Shown: positions 1 to 6,415 of the stretch, one piece after another
Layout: each line of letters starts with the position of its first letter
Numbering within the stretch: the stretch's first letter is position 1
Assembly (NCBI GenBank): GCA_030639985.1
Contig: DAOWKG010000177.1
Coordinates: 1 to 14,186 of the forward strand
DNA: 14,186 nt
Source: Desulfuromonadaceae bacterium
Lineage (GTDB): Bacteria > Desulfobacterota > Desulfuromonadia > Desulfuromonadales > Geopsychrobacteraceae
Direction of reading: 5' to 3'
Program-made: the position numbers and the translations under genes
The notes under the pieces: generated by a model
What the model saw: only the letters and a program-made list of their open reading frames with translations
What the model was told of the DNA's origin: nothing
The model's database searches: none

Positions 1-97
1 CTCTGTTCTAGATCTGGATGTCCCTGTCTACGATCTCAAAGATATTGCGGGTGTGTGTACTTTGATCATCGAAAAGTATCTCGTATCACCCCGTTAG
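1..97 (+). CDS. 3' end of a gene, probably molybdopterin-guanine dinucleotide biosynthesis protein MobB (partial)
   Basis: Frame 2 is open from the window edge to a TAG stop at 95-97 and gives 31 residues, starting SVLDLDVPVYDLKDIAG and ending LVSPR. The pattern of a short strand (VPVYDL), then D-D/K-I-A-G, then a hydrophobic helix resembles the C-terminus of MobB-type GTPases, which assist attachment of GMP to molybdopterin. The neighbouring moaA, only 8 bp away in convergent orientation, makes a molybdenum-cofactor gene plausible. Only the tail is visible, so the family call is tentative. It could also be the end of a MobA-MobB fusion or of an unrelated protein. Confidence 0.4.
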   Translation, partial: SVLDLDVPVYDLKDIAGVCTLIIEKYLVSPR

Positions 98-105
98 TTT
101 TCCCT

Positions 106-1083
106 TTATCCGCCAATTTGAGCCATGGAGAAAGGAGAATGTCCTGCGACTTGCGAATTCAGGGTGTGACACGCAGGTTTTTCGCTAATCAGCCGGCGCA
201 ACTCGTGGGCCACAACCTTGACATCATCTAACTTCAGTAGCGGTTTCAAATCGGTTTCGTAATCGGAGAAAAGGCAAGTGCGGACCCGACCTGAAGCAGT
301 AATCCTGATCCGGTTGCAATCTTGGCAAAAATGTCCCGACAACGGCGCAATCACCCCGATTCGGCCACGAGCGCCAGCAATAGCAAACTCCTCGGCCGGA
401 CCCGACAACGGGCCACGCTCAACCGGGTGGAGAGAATAGTGTTGATGGAGTCGCTCAAGGACTTCGTGACTTGAAATTACCTGCGACCGCCAATCCTTCT
501 CTTTCAGCGTTGGCATGTATTCGATAAACCGCACGGTACAATCGTGGTCACGGGTCAGATTGGCAAATTCAAGAATTTCATTATCATTGCGTCCCCGCAT
601 CACAACAACATTGATTTTGTAGGGGAGGCCAACCTTTTCAGCCGCATTAATCCCTGCCAAAACCTGCGGCAACAGATCGGTTCTGGTCAGCTGGCGAAAC
701 ATCTGTGGATGCAACGAATCGAGGCTGATATTCAAACGCTGCACGCCGGCATCTTTTAATCCTTGTGCCATTTCGGGCAGCAGCACCCCGTTGGTGGTCA
801 GAACCAACTGCTTTAATCCCTGAATTTTGGTCAATTCGGCAAGAAAATCGAGAATACCTCGCCGTACCAGTGGTTCACCGCCGGTCACACGGATTTTTTC
901 AATTCCAAGTGCTACCGCAGCTTTGGCAATCAGCAAAAATTGTTCATAACTTAGAATATCAACGTGCTGACATTTATCGATCCCCGTCTCGGGCATGCAA
1001 TAAACACAACGCATATTGCAACGGTCAGTCACCGAGAGACGCAGATAGTTAATTTTACGGCCATGGTTATCAGCGAGATACAT
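106..1083 (-). CDS. moaA: MoaA, GTP 3',8-cyclase (radical SAM, molybdopterin/tungstopterin synthesis)
   Basis: MoaA carries out the first step of pterin cofactor synthesis. With MoaC it turns GTP into cyclic pyranopterin monophosphate in the cytoplasm. With the chosen start the protein has 325 residues, the usual family length. The radical-SAM motif CNMRCVYC lies at residues 22-29, followed by the TGGEPL motif near 68-73. The second [4Fe-4S] site is at C253, C256 and C270. The protein ends in Gly-Gly, as MoaA proteins do, and that tail is needed for activity in the family. The frame extends to an ATG at 1110, but no ribosome site precedes it. The ATG at 1083 has AGGGA 8 nt upstream and starts MYLADNHGRKINYLRLS, matching typical MoaA N-termini. 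It is divergent from the aldehyde oxidoreductase operon, which needs a metal-pterin, so it may serve that enzyme, but it would also supply all other Mo/W enzymes of the cell. Confidence 0.95.
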   Translation of the reverse strand: MYLADNHGRKINYLRLSVTDRCNMRCVYCMPETGIDKCQHVDILSYEQFLLIAKAAVALGIEKIRVTGGEPLVRRGILDFLAELTKIQGLKQLVLTTNGVLLPEMAQGLKDAGVQRLNISLDSLHPQMFRQLTRTDLLPQVLAGINAAEKVGLPYKINVVVMRGRNDNEILEFANLTRDHDCTVRFIEYMPTLKEKDWRSQVISSHEVLERLHQHYSLHPVERGPLSGPAEEFAIAGARGRIGVIAPLSGHFCQDCNRIRITASGRVRTCLFSDYETDLKPLLKLDDVKVVAHELRRLISEKPACHTLNSQVAGHSPFSMAQIGG

Positions 1084-1155
1084 CAATTTGGTCCCTGCCT
1101 GTATAGGCATCAGCAGTTGAGAGTATAAATAAAATGATGTTTTACCAAGCTCGGC

Positions 1156-1184
1156 ATTATTGAGAAAAAACTGGTCTTTGTCAG
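1156..1184 (-). promoter_or_regulatory. Candidate sigma-70 promoter of moaA
   Basis: On the minus strand CTGACA (1179-1184) and AATAAT (1156-1161) are separated by 17 bp. Each hexamer matches its consensus at five of six positions. Transcription would begin near 1149 and give a leader of about 65 nt before the chosen moaA start at 1083. This is a sequence match only. Confidence 0.45.
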
Positions 1185-1276
1185 CAATAAAATGACGACT
1201 AGCAATAGTGCCATATAGCCTTTCATATCGTGAATTCTCTGAAAACTATGACTTTAGATGGTAGCATATATTTCTC

Positions 1277-1304
1277 TTGTCGAAAAATATAAAACTGTTA
1301 CAAT
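1277..1304 (+). promoter_or_regulatory. Candidate promoter of the aor operon
   Basis: TTGTCG (1277-1282) and TACAAT (1299-1304) are 16 bp apart and match the -35 and -10 consensus at four and five of six positions. Transcription from here would give a leader of about 105 nt before aorA. Two TCACGA hexamers 11 bp apart (1323-1328 and 1334-1339) lie just downstream, where a repressor could act. The match is modest and another sigma factor could be used. Confidence 0.35.
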
Positions 1305-1417
1305 TATCTGTGTTGTGCAAAATCACGAAAGACTCACGATCTGCCACACAATCTAAAAATCGGATGATTCTTTCATTTTGATTTATGCCGAAACCAATCT
1401 TTCAAGGAGGATGAACT

Positions 1418-1897
1418 ATGCAGAAACTGATTCGCATCGAACCATCGAAGTGTATCGGCTGCAAAACCTGCGAGATGGCTTGTTCTTTCAAGCATACCGG
1501 GGAATTTGCTCCCAGCCGTTCACGTATCTACAACGAGGTTTTTCTTGACGAGGCCAAGTTTATCACCGTCACCTGTATGCAGTGTGATGATCCCTGGTGC
1601 ATCAAAGCCTGCCCCAAGTCGGCCATCAGCAAAGAGATGCCTTCGGGCGTTGTCATTGTTGATAACGATCGCTGTGTCGGTTGTCGTACCTGCGTCAGCG
1701 CCTGTCCTTTCGGCATGATCAAATATGTTCCGTCCCTCGGTATCGTCGACAAATGTGATCTTTGTGGTGGAGATACCCCGGAGTGTGTCGTCTTCTGTCC
1801 AACCCAGTGTCTGACGCTGGGAGAAGAAGACAAGCCGCTGCGGCAGAAAGTGCTGCGTTTTGTTAACACCATGAAAGACGGGCAGATGGAGGCTTGA
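1418..1897 (+). CDS. aorA: AorA-like ferredoxin subunit with four [4Fe-4S] sites
   Basis: This is a 159-residue electron-transfer protein of the polyferredoxin (HycB/DmsB-like) group. All sixteen ligand cysteines are present in four groups: C12/C15/C18/C22, C53/C56/C61/C65, C86/C89/C92/C96 and C113/C116/C123/C127, with one further Cys at 131. There is no signal peptide, so it is cytoplasmic. The start is fixed by AGGAGG seven bases upstream. It lies one base before the oxidoreductase gene, so the two are translated together. In the AorABC enzyme of Aromatoleum aromaticum the matching subunit forms the cluster chain that links AorB units along a filament and carries electrons to AorC. The same role here is inferred from gene order and cluster content. 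Confidence 0.9.
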   Translation: MQKLIRIEPSKCIGCKTCEMACSFKHTGEFAPSRSRIYNEVFLDEAKFITVTCMQCDDPWCIKACPKSAISKEMPSGVVIVDNDRCVGCRTCVSACPFGMIKYVPSLGIVDKCDLCGGDTPECVVFCPTQCLTLGEEDKPLRQKVLRFVNTMKDGQMEA

Positions 1898-1898
1898 T

Positions 1899-3701
1899 AT
1901 GAATGGATGGCATGGAAAAATACTACGCGTTAATCTGACCGCCGGAACCTGTGAAGTTGAAGCTCTCAATGAAAATTGGGCAAAGGAGTATATCGGTGGT
2001 CGTGGTTTAGGAACAAAATATTTTGTCGAAGAGGTTGCTGCCGACATTGATCCCTTATCCACTGACAATAAACTCATTATGGCAACTGGGCCATTGACCG
2101 GAACCTACGGTGCTGCCAACAGTCGCTATATGGTGATAACAAAATCCCCTCTGAGCGGGACGATTGCCTGCTCTAACGCCGGTGGCTATTTTCCCAGCGA
2201 ATTACGCTATACCGGATTTGACATGATTATTTTTGAAGGGAAATCGGAGCATCCGGTCTACCTTCAGGTCTATAACGATAATGTCCAACTCGTCGCTGCG
2301 ACCCATCTGTGGGGGAAAACAACCACCGAGGTTGAGGACGCAATCCTTGCCGAATTTCATGGCGACGCCAAAATTGCCTGCATCGGCAAAGCAGGTGAAG
2401 ACCTCTCGCTGACAGCCAGCATCATCAACGACAAACACCGTGCTGCCGGGCGCAGTGGTGTCGGCGCCGTCATGGGTAGCAAAAATCTCAAAGCAGTTGC
2501 GGTTCGTGGAACTGGTGGCGTCAAGGTTGCCGATCCCAAAGCCTATCGCGAAGCAGCCCTCGAAGCCTACGGGATGCTCAAGGAGAATCCAGTTTCGGGT
2601 CAGGGTCTTCCGGCGCTTGGAACTCCGGTACTGGTTAACGTCATCAACCAGTTTGGTGCATTGCCGACCCGCAACTTTCAAGACGATACCTTTGAAGGTG
2701 CCGAAGCTATTTCGGGTGAAACCCTCGCCGACAAGTATCTGAAGCGTAACAAAGCCTGCATGGGGTGTGTCATAGGCTGCGGTCGGGTCACCGGTCTAAA
2801 AGGGAGTCGCTTTGAAGGTGACGGCGAAGGGCCAGAGTACGAGTCAATCTGGGCTCTCGGTGCCGCCTGCGGTGTTGATGACCTTGCTGCAATCACCAAA
2901 GCTAATTACATCTGCAACGATTATGGCATCGATACTATCACTACCGGTGCAACCATCGCTTGTGCCATGGAATTGGCTGAAAAAGGGTTTATCGATGCTG
3001 CTGAGATTGGCATGCCACTGAAATTTGGTGATGCCGATGCAATGGTCAAATTGACCGAGATGGCCGCAAAAAAAGAGGGCTTTGGTGAAAAACTGTCCCT
3101 TGGTTCTGCTCGCCTGGCCGAAATGTACGGGGCGCCTGAACTCTCAATGACGGTCAAAAAGCTTGAGTTTCCCGCCTACGACGGACGCGGAATGCAGGGA
3201 ATGGCACTCCACTATGCTACCAGTAACCGGGGTGCCTGTCATGTTCGGGGTTATCTCGTCTCACCTGAAATCTTGGGGCTGCCAGAAAAAATTGATCCAC
3301 AGGCAACTGAAGGTAAACCGGTTTGGGCAAAAATATTCCAAGATTTCACTGCCGTTGTCGATTCATCAGGCGTCTGCCTCTTCAGTACCTTTGCCCTTGG
3401 CGTTCCCCAGTTCGCTGCTTTCTGTAGTGCTGCGACAGGTGAGGACTTCAATGAAGAAACCCTGATGGAAATTGGTGAGCGGATCTACAATATGGAGCGG
3501 ATGTTCAATCTTAGGGCCGGTATTGATCCTGATCAGGACACCCTTCCCAAGCGGTTACTGGAGGAACCTATTCATGATGGCCCGCTCAAGGGCGAGGTCG
3601 CTAAACTGAGCATTATGCTCCCTGAATACTATCAGGAGCGTGGCTGGGGCAATGACGGAATTCCTTCCGCCGAAAAACTTGCCTCTCTCGGCTTGGCATA
3701 A
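1899..3701 (+). CDS. aorB: AorB, tungsten-type aldehyde:ferredoxin oxidoreductase
   Basis: This 600-residue catalytic subunit oxidises aldehydes to carboxylic acids, and with low-potential electrons it can run in reverse. Its length is about that of the Pyrococcus furiosus enzyme (605). The single [4Fe-4S] site is C287-x2-C290-x3-C294 plus C493, matching the P. furiosus ligands at almost the same numbers. The pterin-binding motifs are NDYGID (340-345) and DSSGVC (488-493). The conserved acid near 313 (GPEYE) and H448 (GACHVRG) correspond to the active-site Glu and His of true aldehyde oxidoreductases, which argues against a BamB-like benzoyl-CoA reductase. The N-terminal domain begins with the typical [12 protein letters not shown] and has [11 protein letters not shown] at 31-41. 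The metal is expected to be tungsten on two pterins, but sequence alone cannot exclude molybdenum. The start overlaps the end of aorA by context, one base after its stop. Confidence 0.95.
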   Translation: MNGWHGKILRVNLTAGTCEVEALNENWAKEYIGGRGLGTKYFVEEVAADIDPLSTDNKLIMATGPLTGTYGAANSRYMVITKSPLSGTIACSNAGGYFPSELRYTGFDMIIFEGKSEHPVYLQVYNDNVQLVAATHLWGKTTTEVEDAILAEFHGDAKIACIGKAGEDLSLTASIINDKHRAAGRSGVGAVMGSKNLKAVAVRGTGGVKVADPKAYREAALEAYGMLKENPVSGQGLPALGTPVLVNVINQFGALPTRNFQDDTFEGAEAISGETLADKYLKRNKACMGCVIGCGRVTGLKGSRFEGDGEGPEYESIWALGAACGVDDLAAITKANYICNDYGIDTITTGATIACAMELAEKGFIDAAEIGMPLKFGDADAMVKLTEMAAKKEGFGEKLSLGSARLAEMYGAPELSMTVKKLEFPAYDGRGMQGMALHYATSNRGACHVRGYLVSPEILGLPEKIDPQATEGKPVWAKIFQDFTAVVDSSGVCLFSTFALGVPQFAAFCSAATGEDFNEETLMEIGERIYNMERMFNLRAGIDPDQDTLPKRLLEEPIHDGPLKGEVAKLSIMLPEYYQERGWGNDGIPSAEKLASLGLA

Positions 3702-3715
3702 AGTTGCCAATGTAA

Positions 3716-3756
3716 GTATTCCGGGGGCATGTACTCGCTACGTGTCCCCGAAATAC
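3716..3756 (+). promoter_or_regulatory. Strong intercistronic RNA hairpin between aorB and aorC
   Basis: The arms CGGGGGCATGTA (3722-3733) and TACGTGTCCCCG (3739-3750) pair over 12 bp with two G-U pairs and a CTCGC loop. After one C/A mismatch, GTATT (3716-3720) pairs with AATAC (3752-3756). No run of T follows, so it does not look like a rho-independent terminator. It begins 15 bases after the aorB stop and ends 32 bases before the aorC start. A likely role is protecting the upstream aorAB message from 3' exonucleases, or lowering expression of the downstream genes. Confidence 0.65.
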
Positions 3757-3788
3757 GTTTAACCCCTTTAATTCCCAGGATCATCACT

Positions 3789-5012
3789 ATGGCTGAACAT
3801 TACGACGTTGTAGTTATTGGAAATAGTGCCGCCGGGTTGCAGGCGCTACGTACCTTGCGTCGCCATAACCAACAGCTGTCGGTCGCAATCATCGACCGAG
3901 AAGACTGCCCGGCCTATTCGCGTGTTTTAACCCCTTATTATATCGGCGGCCACGTCCCCCGCGAGGAGCTCGATATTGTCGATCTTGATTTTTACAAAAA
4001 ACTCTCCGTGACAACCATTTTCGGTCAAGCGGTCGTCAGCATCGATCCCGAAAAGCATTCATTGCAGCTGGCGGATGAACGGCAAATCGGCTTTGGTAAA
4101 CTGCTCATCGGTACTGGTGCTGAGGCTCGTACTTTGGGCGTTGCGGCAGAAAAATCGTGTGTCCTGCGCCATGTTTCTGATGCAAAAAAGTTAATCGGTT
4201 TACTAAAAACAGCGAAGAGCATCACCGCCATCGGTGCCGGGCTGGTTAGCCTGCCGCTACTTTCTCACGCATCCGACGAGATAGAAAAACATCTGGTTGT
4301 TGGCTCAGGGCGAATTTTCAGCCGCGTTGTCGATGCCGAAGCGGCAGCAATCATCGAAGCGAAGCTGACCAGCAAAGGGTTGCAGATCCATAAAAAAGAC
4401 GATATTGAAACGATTGACGAAGGGAACCGTCTACAGCTTAAACTCCGTTCCGGTTTACAGCTGGAAAGCGACCTGCTAATTGTCGGTAAAGGGGTTGTCC
4501 CCAACACCCATCTGGCCGTTGCTGCCGGACTCAATGTCAATGACGGAATTTTGATCAATCGGTTCTGTCAGACCAGCCACCCCGATATTTATGCGGCTGG
4601 AGACAATGCTGAAGGGGCGGACTTTATCAGCGGCGAACAAACCATTCAGGGAAACTGGATGACCGCGGTAGAGCAGGGAGAGAATGCCGCCCTGAATATA
4701 CTCGGCCATGAGTGTCCATATCAGGGGAGCCTGAAAAATAATATCACCGAAATCTTCGGTGTCGAGGTTGCCGCCGTCGGGTACTGTCACGACGATGTTG
4801 CTGAAGTTGTCAGTAGCTACAACGCTTCAACCGGGCGTTACCGCAAGGTGTTCCTTGATGAGCAGCAGCGGGTTGTCGGTGCTACACTGATCGGGGAGAC
4901 CAACGATTCGGGACTTTACTACCAGCTGGTCACCACCCGTAGCGTATTCCCTGGCAAAGAGCTCCTCACCGGGACGGCCAATTATGCTCAGACACTGTTC
5001 CGGCTGGAGTAG
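3789..5012 (+). CDS. aorC: AorC-like FAD-dependent pyridine-nucleotide-disulfide-type oxidoreductase subunit
   Basis: With the chosen start this is a 407-residue flavoprotein. The FAD ADP-binding motif GNSAAG is at 11-16 after a beta strand (YDVVVI). The second FAD contact, DIYAAGD, is at 266-272. Between them lies the pyridine-nucleotide domain, whose loop reads GAGLVS (149-154). In A. aromaticum the third subunit of the aldehyde oxidoreductase carries FAD and reduces NAD+, so this protein probably takes electrons from AorA. The frame opens at an ATG at 3729, but that codon sits inside the intercistronic hairpin and adds an unconserved tail. The ATG at 3789 has AGGA eight bases upstream and starts MAEHYDVVVIG. 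Its stop overlaps the next gene. The NAD-binding part is atypical (see findings), so the final acceptor is uncertain. Confidence 0.85.
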   Translation: MAEHYDVVVIGNSAAGLQALRTLRRHNQQLSVAIIDREDCPAYSRVLTPYYIGGHVPREELDIVDLDFYKKLSVTTIFGQAVVSIDPEKHSLQLADERQIGFGKLLIGTGAEARTLGVAAEKSCVLRHVSDAKKLIGLLKTAKSITAIGAGLVSLPLLSHASDEIEKHLVVGSGRIFSRVVDAEAAAIIEAKLTSKGLQIHKKDDIETIDEGNRLQLKLRSGLQLESDLLIVGKGVVPNTHLAVAAGLNVNDGILINRFCQTSHPDIYAAGDNAEGADFISGEQTIQGNWMTAVEQGENAALNILGHECPYQGSLKNNITEIFGVEVAAVGYCHDDVAEVVSSYNASTGRYRKVFLDEQQRVVGATLIGETNDSGLYYQLVTTRSVFPGKELLTGTANYAQTLFRLE

Positions 5013-5014
5013 TG

Positions 5015-5296
5015 ATGGTCAAGATTCAATTTTACAGCCTGATACGACTTTTACTAAAACAGGACAAACTTGAACTGCCCCCCTGCGAAAACGAGCAGGT
5101 GGGGCAGTTACTGCAACGGGCACAGCAGAAAATAGCAACCCCCTTCCTGCATAAACTTCTCGATGATCAGGGAGACCTCCTTCTCGGCACCATTATCATG
5201 GTCAACCGCCGCAACATTCTCCACTTACAGAAATTGCAAACACCGGTTCACGATGGCGACGTTGTCGCTTTTTTCCCACCCGGAGCTGGGGGCTAA
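5015..5296 (+). CDS. MoaD/ThiS-like sulfur carrier of the aor operon
   Basis: This is a 93-residue ubiquitin-fold protein. It begins VKIQFYSLIRLLL and ends FFPPGAGG, the classic MoaD ending whose last Gly is adenylated and thiocarboxylated. In the family the carrier donates sulfur for the dithiolene of molybdopterin. Here the gene is in the aldehyde oxidoreductase operon, beside an E1-like activator, so it probably serves the tungsten-pterin of AorB. It is longer than E. coli MoaD (81), with an added loop near residues 40-60. A GTG at 5012 overlaps the aorC stop, but the ATG at 5015 has GGAG at a better distance (5006-5009) and is preferred. It corresponds in position to the fourth gene of the A. 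aromaticum aor operon. Confidence 0.85.
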   Translation: MVKIQFYSLIRLLLKQDKLELPPCENEQVGQLLQRAQQKIATPFLHKLLDDQGDLLLGTIIMVNRRNILHLQKLQTPVHDGDVVAFFPPGAGG

Positions 5297-5304
5297 AAGT
5301 GGTG

Positions 5305-5970
5305 ATGGCCGATCGCTACAAGCGACAAGTTGCCCTGTGGGGAAAAGAATCTCAACAACAGTTGGAAACCGCAGAAGTTCTCATTGCCGGAGTCGGTGGA
5401 CTGGGTGCTGCCGTTGCTGAACTACTGACCAGAGCCGGAGTGGGTAAGCTGACGCTGGTTGATAACGGCTTGGTTGACTGGCCCGATCTGAACCGGCAGC
5501 TCCTTTACTGCGAAGCCGACATCGGTCGTTCCAAACTTCAGGTCGCAGCCCGGCAACTGCGCCGTATCAATAGCAAGGTTAAGATCGACCTGCTTGAACA
5601 GCAGATCAACCCGTCATTTATTTGTCCCCCAGGAATTTCAATCGTTGCCGATTGCCTTGATAATTACGCTAGCCGTTTTCATCTGGAAGCAGCCCTTCCC
5701 GATGAAACATATCTCGTTCATGGCGGGATCGAGGGGAACCAAGGGCAGGTGATAACCTTGCAAAAAGGGAAGTCTCAACCTCTGGCAGATATTTTCAGCG
5801 GAATCCAGCAACCCAGCGGAGAAATCCCCGTCAGTGGCCCCGGAGCAACGACCATCGCCGGATACATGGCCAGCGAGCTAATCAACACCATCTGTGGGAA
5901 ACCCCAACTGCTCAACCGGTTCCTGATTGTCGGACTAGGTGATTTGCACCTCGATTTTCTTAAAGTTTGA
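5305..5970 (+). CDS. ThiF/MoeB/HesA-like E1-type adenylyltransferase, short form
   Basis: This 221-residue protein probably adenylates the C-terminal Gly of the MoaD-like protein encoded just upstream. It shows the nucleotide loop GVGGLG (29-34), the acid of VDNG (53), NRQ (63-65) with the family Arg, and ADCLDN (115-120) with the catalytic Asp region. It is shorter than MoeB (about 249), and the two zinc-binding CxxC pairs of MoeB/ThiF are absent. Its only cysteines are C69, C107, C117 and C197. It has no rhodanese domain, so sulfur must come from elsewhere. The start is uncertain: GTG at 5299 and 5302 and ATG at 5305 are in the same frame, and the only purine-rich stretch is GGGGG at 5288-5292. 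The ATG is used because family members begin close to the RYxRQ segment. Confidence 0.85.
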   Translation: MADRYKRQVALWGKESQQQLETAEVLIAGVGGLGAAVAELLTRAGVGKLTLVDNGLVDWPDLNRQLLYCEADIGRSKLQVAARQLRRINSKVKIDLLEQQINPSFICPPGISIVADCLDNYASRFHLEAALPDETYLVHGGIEGNQGQVITLQKGKSQPLADIFSGIQQPSGEIPVSGPGATTIAGYMASELINTICGKPQLLNRFLIVGLGDLHLDFLKV

Positions 5971-6082
5971 TTGAATTCAACCTGTCTGGGTCGGACCAAA
6001 CTATCCTGAATTATTCATCATTTATTGGCAAAAAAAAACAATGATTGGCGGGGGGTCAAGTCTGCTTTTGGCTGACCTTGGT

Positions 6083-6127
6083 GGCTTGGAATATCAACTC
6101 AATACTTTGATCTGCGGAGCCTTTTTT
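6083..6127 (+). terminator. Possible imperfect rho-independent terminator of the aor operon
   Basis: GGCTTGGAATATCAA (6083-6097) can pair with TTGATCTGCGGAGCC (6107-6121), leaving three internal mismatches and a 9-nt loop. Six T residues follow at 6122-6127. It lies about 110 bp after the last operon gene, and no better terminator is seen closer. The internal mismatches make it weak. Confidence 0.35.
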
Positions 6128-6255
6128 GTAATAAAGAAGTCATAAGTCTAATTTGGCTACGAAGACACCAGAAAGTTTTGTTGTTCTTGCTGTTTAATCG
6201 ATCTTCTTAGCATTTGGTTGCTCCTGATGAAATGTATCAGCTGGTTGGTTCATGC

Positions 6256-6273
6256 TGTTGATTTTGATCAACA
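6256..6273. promoter_or_regulatory. Perfect Fnr/Dnr-type binding palindrome
   Basis: TGTTGATTTTGATCAACA contains TTGAT-N4-ATCAA, the exact consensus for Fnr-type regulators, extended to seven perfect bases per arm. It lies 142 bp before the mfd start. Fnr senses oxygen and Dnr senses nitric oxide, and both act in the Crp/Fnr family. No strong -10 box lies at the expected distance on the plus strand. On the minus strand TACATT (6231-6236) would place a start near 6224, about 41 bp from the centre of the palindrome. Confidence 0.5.
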
Positions 6274-6415
6274 CCACTTGTATATTCGTGGCGGCAAAAG
6301 GGGAAAATTCATAACTTGCGGCTATTTAGTTTAAGTTGTGTGCTAAACTTCCCCAGCCTCAATGAGAATTGCGTAGAAAACTGGTGCCATTTGGAAAGCG
6401 GGAACAAATCTTTTT

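Larger units (their letters stand above)
1084..1417. other. Divergent control region between moaA and the aor operon
   Basis: This 334-bp AT-rich stretch has no convincing gene. It holds the two candidate promoters listed separately, three copies of TCACGA or its complement (1228-1233, 1323-1328, 1334-1339), and the strong ribosome site AGGAGG at 1405-1410, seven bases before the aorA start. I could not identify a molybdenum-cofactor riboswitch by eye. The leader of either gene is short for that RNA class. Confidence 0.6.
5971..6415. other. Non-coding 445-bp region between the aor operon and mfd
   Basis: No reading frame here looks like a gene. The stretch holds a run of nine A (6030-6038), a GGTCA/TGACC inverted repeat (6054-6058 and 6073-6077) next to a G-run, and the possible terminator at 6083-6127. 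It also holds a piece around 6150-6172 that reminds me of dispersed intergenic repeats, and the perfect Fnr-type palindrome at 6256-6273. The inverted repeat AGTTTA/TAAACT (6328-6333 and 6344-6349) lies near where an mfd promoter would be, but no good -35/-10 pair stands out. Confidence 0.6.

Noticed and set aside
1201..1213. Sigma-54-like TGGCAC...TTGCT on the minus strand upstream of moaA
   Set aside because: The two elements are three bases too close (TGGCAC-TA-TTGCT). Sigma-54 promoters need strict -24/-12 spacing.
1313..1351. TTGTG...CACAA inverted repeat in the aor leader
   Set aside because: Five-base arms separated by 29 bases are expected by chance, and the inner sequence does not pair.
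1520..2077. 185-codon minus-strand frame across aorA and aorB
   Set aside because: It is antisense to two genes with full motif sets and has no family features.
3729..3788. Upstream ATG giving a 20-residue longer AorC
   Set aside because: The codon lies inside the intercistronic hairpin, has no ribosome site, and the extension does not look like a flavoprotein N-terminus.
6019..6046. ATCATT/AATGAT inverted repeat around the A9 run as a terminator
   Set aside because: Only six A/T-rich pairs with a long loop and no T run on the plus strand after the stem.
6228..6335. Plus-strand 35-codon frame (MKCISWLVHAV...) spanning the Fnr-type site
   Set aside because: No ribosome site, no recognisable features, and it would place the regulatory palindrome inside the coding region.
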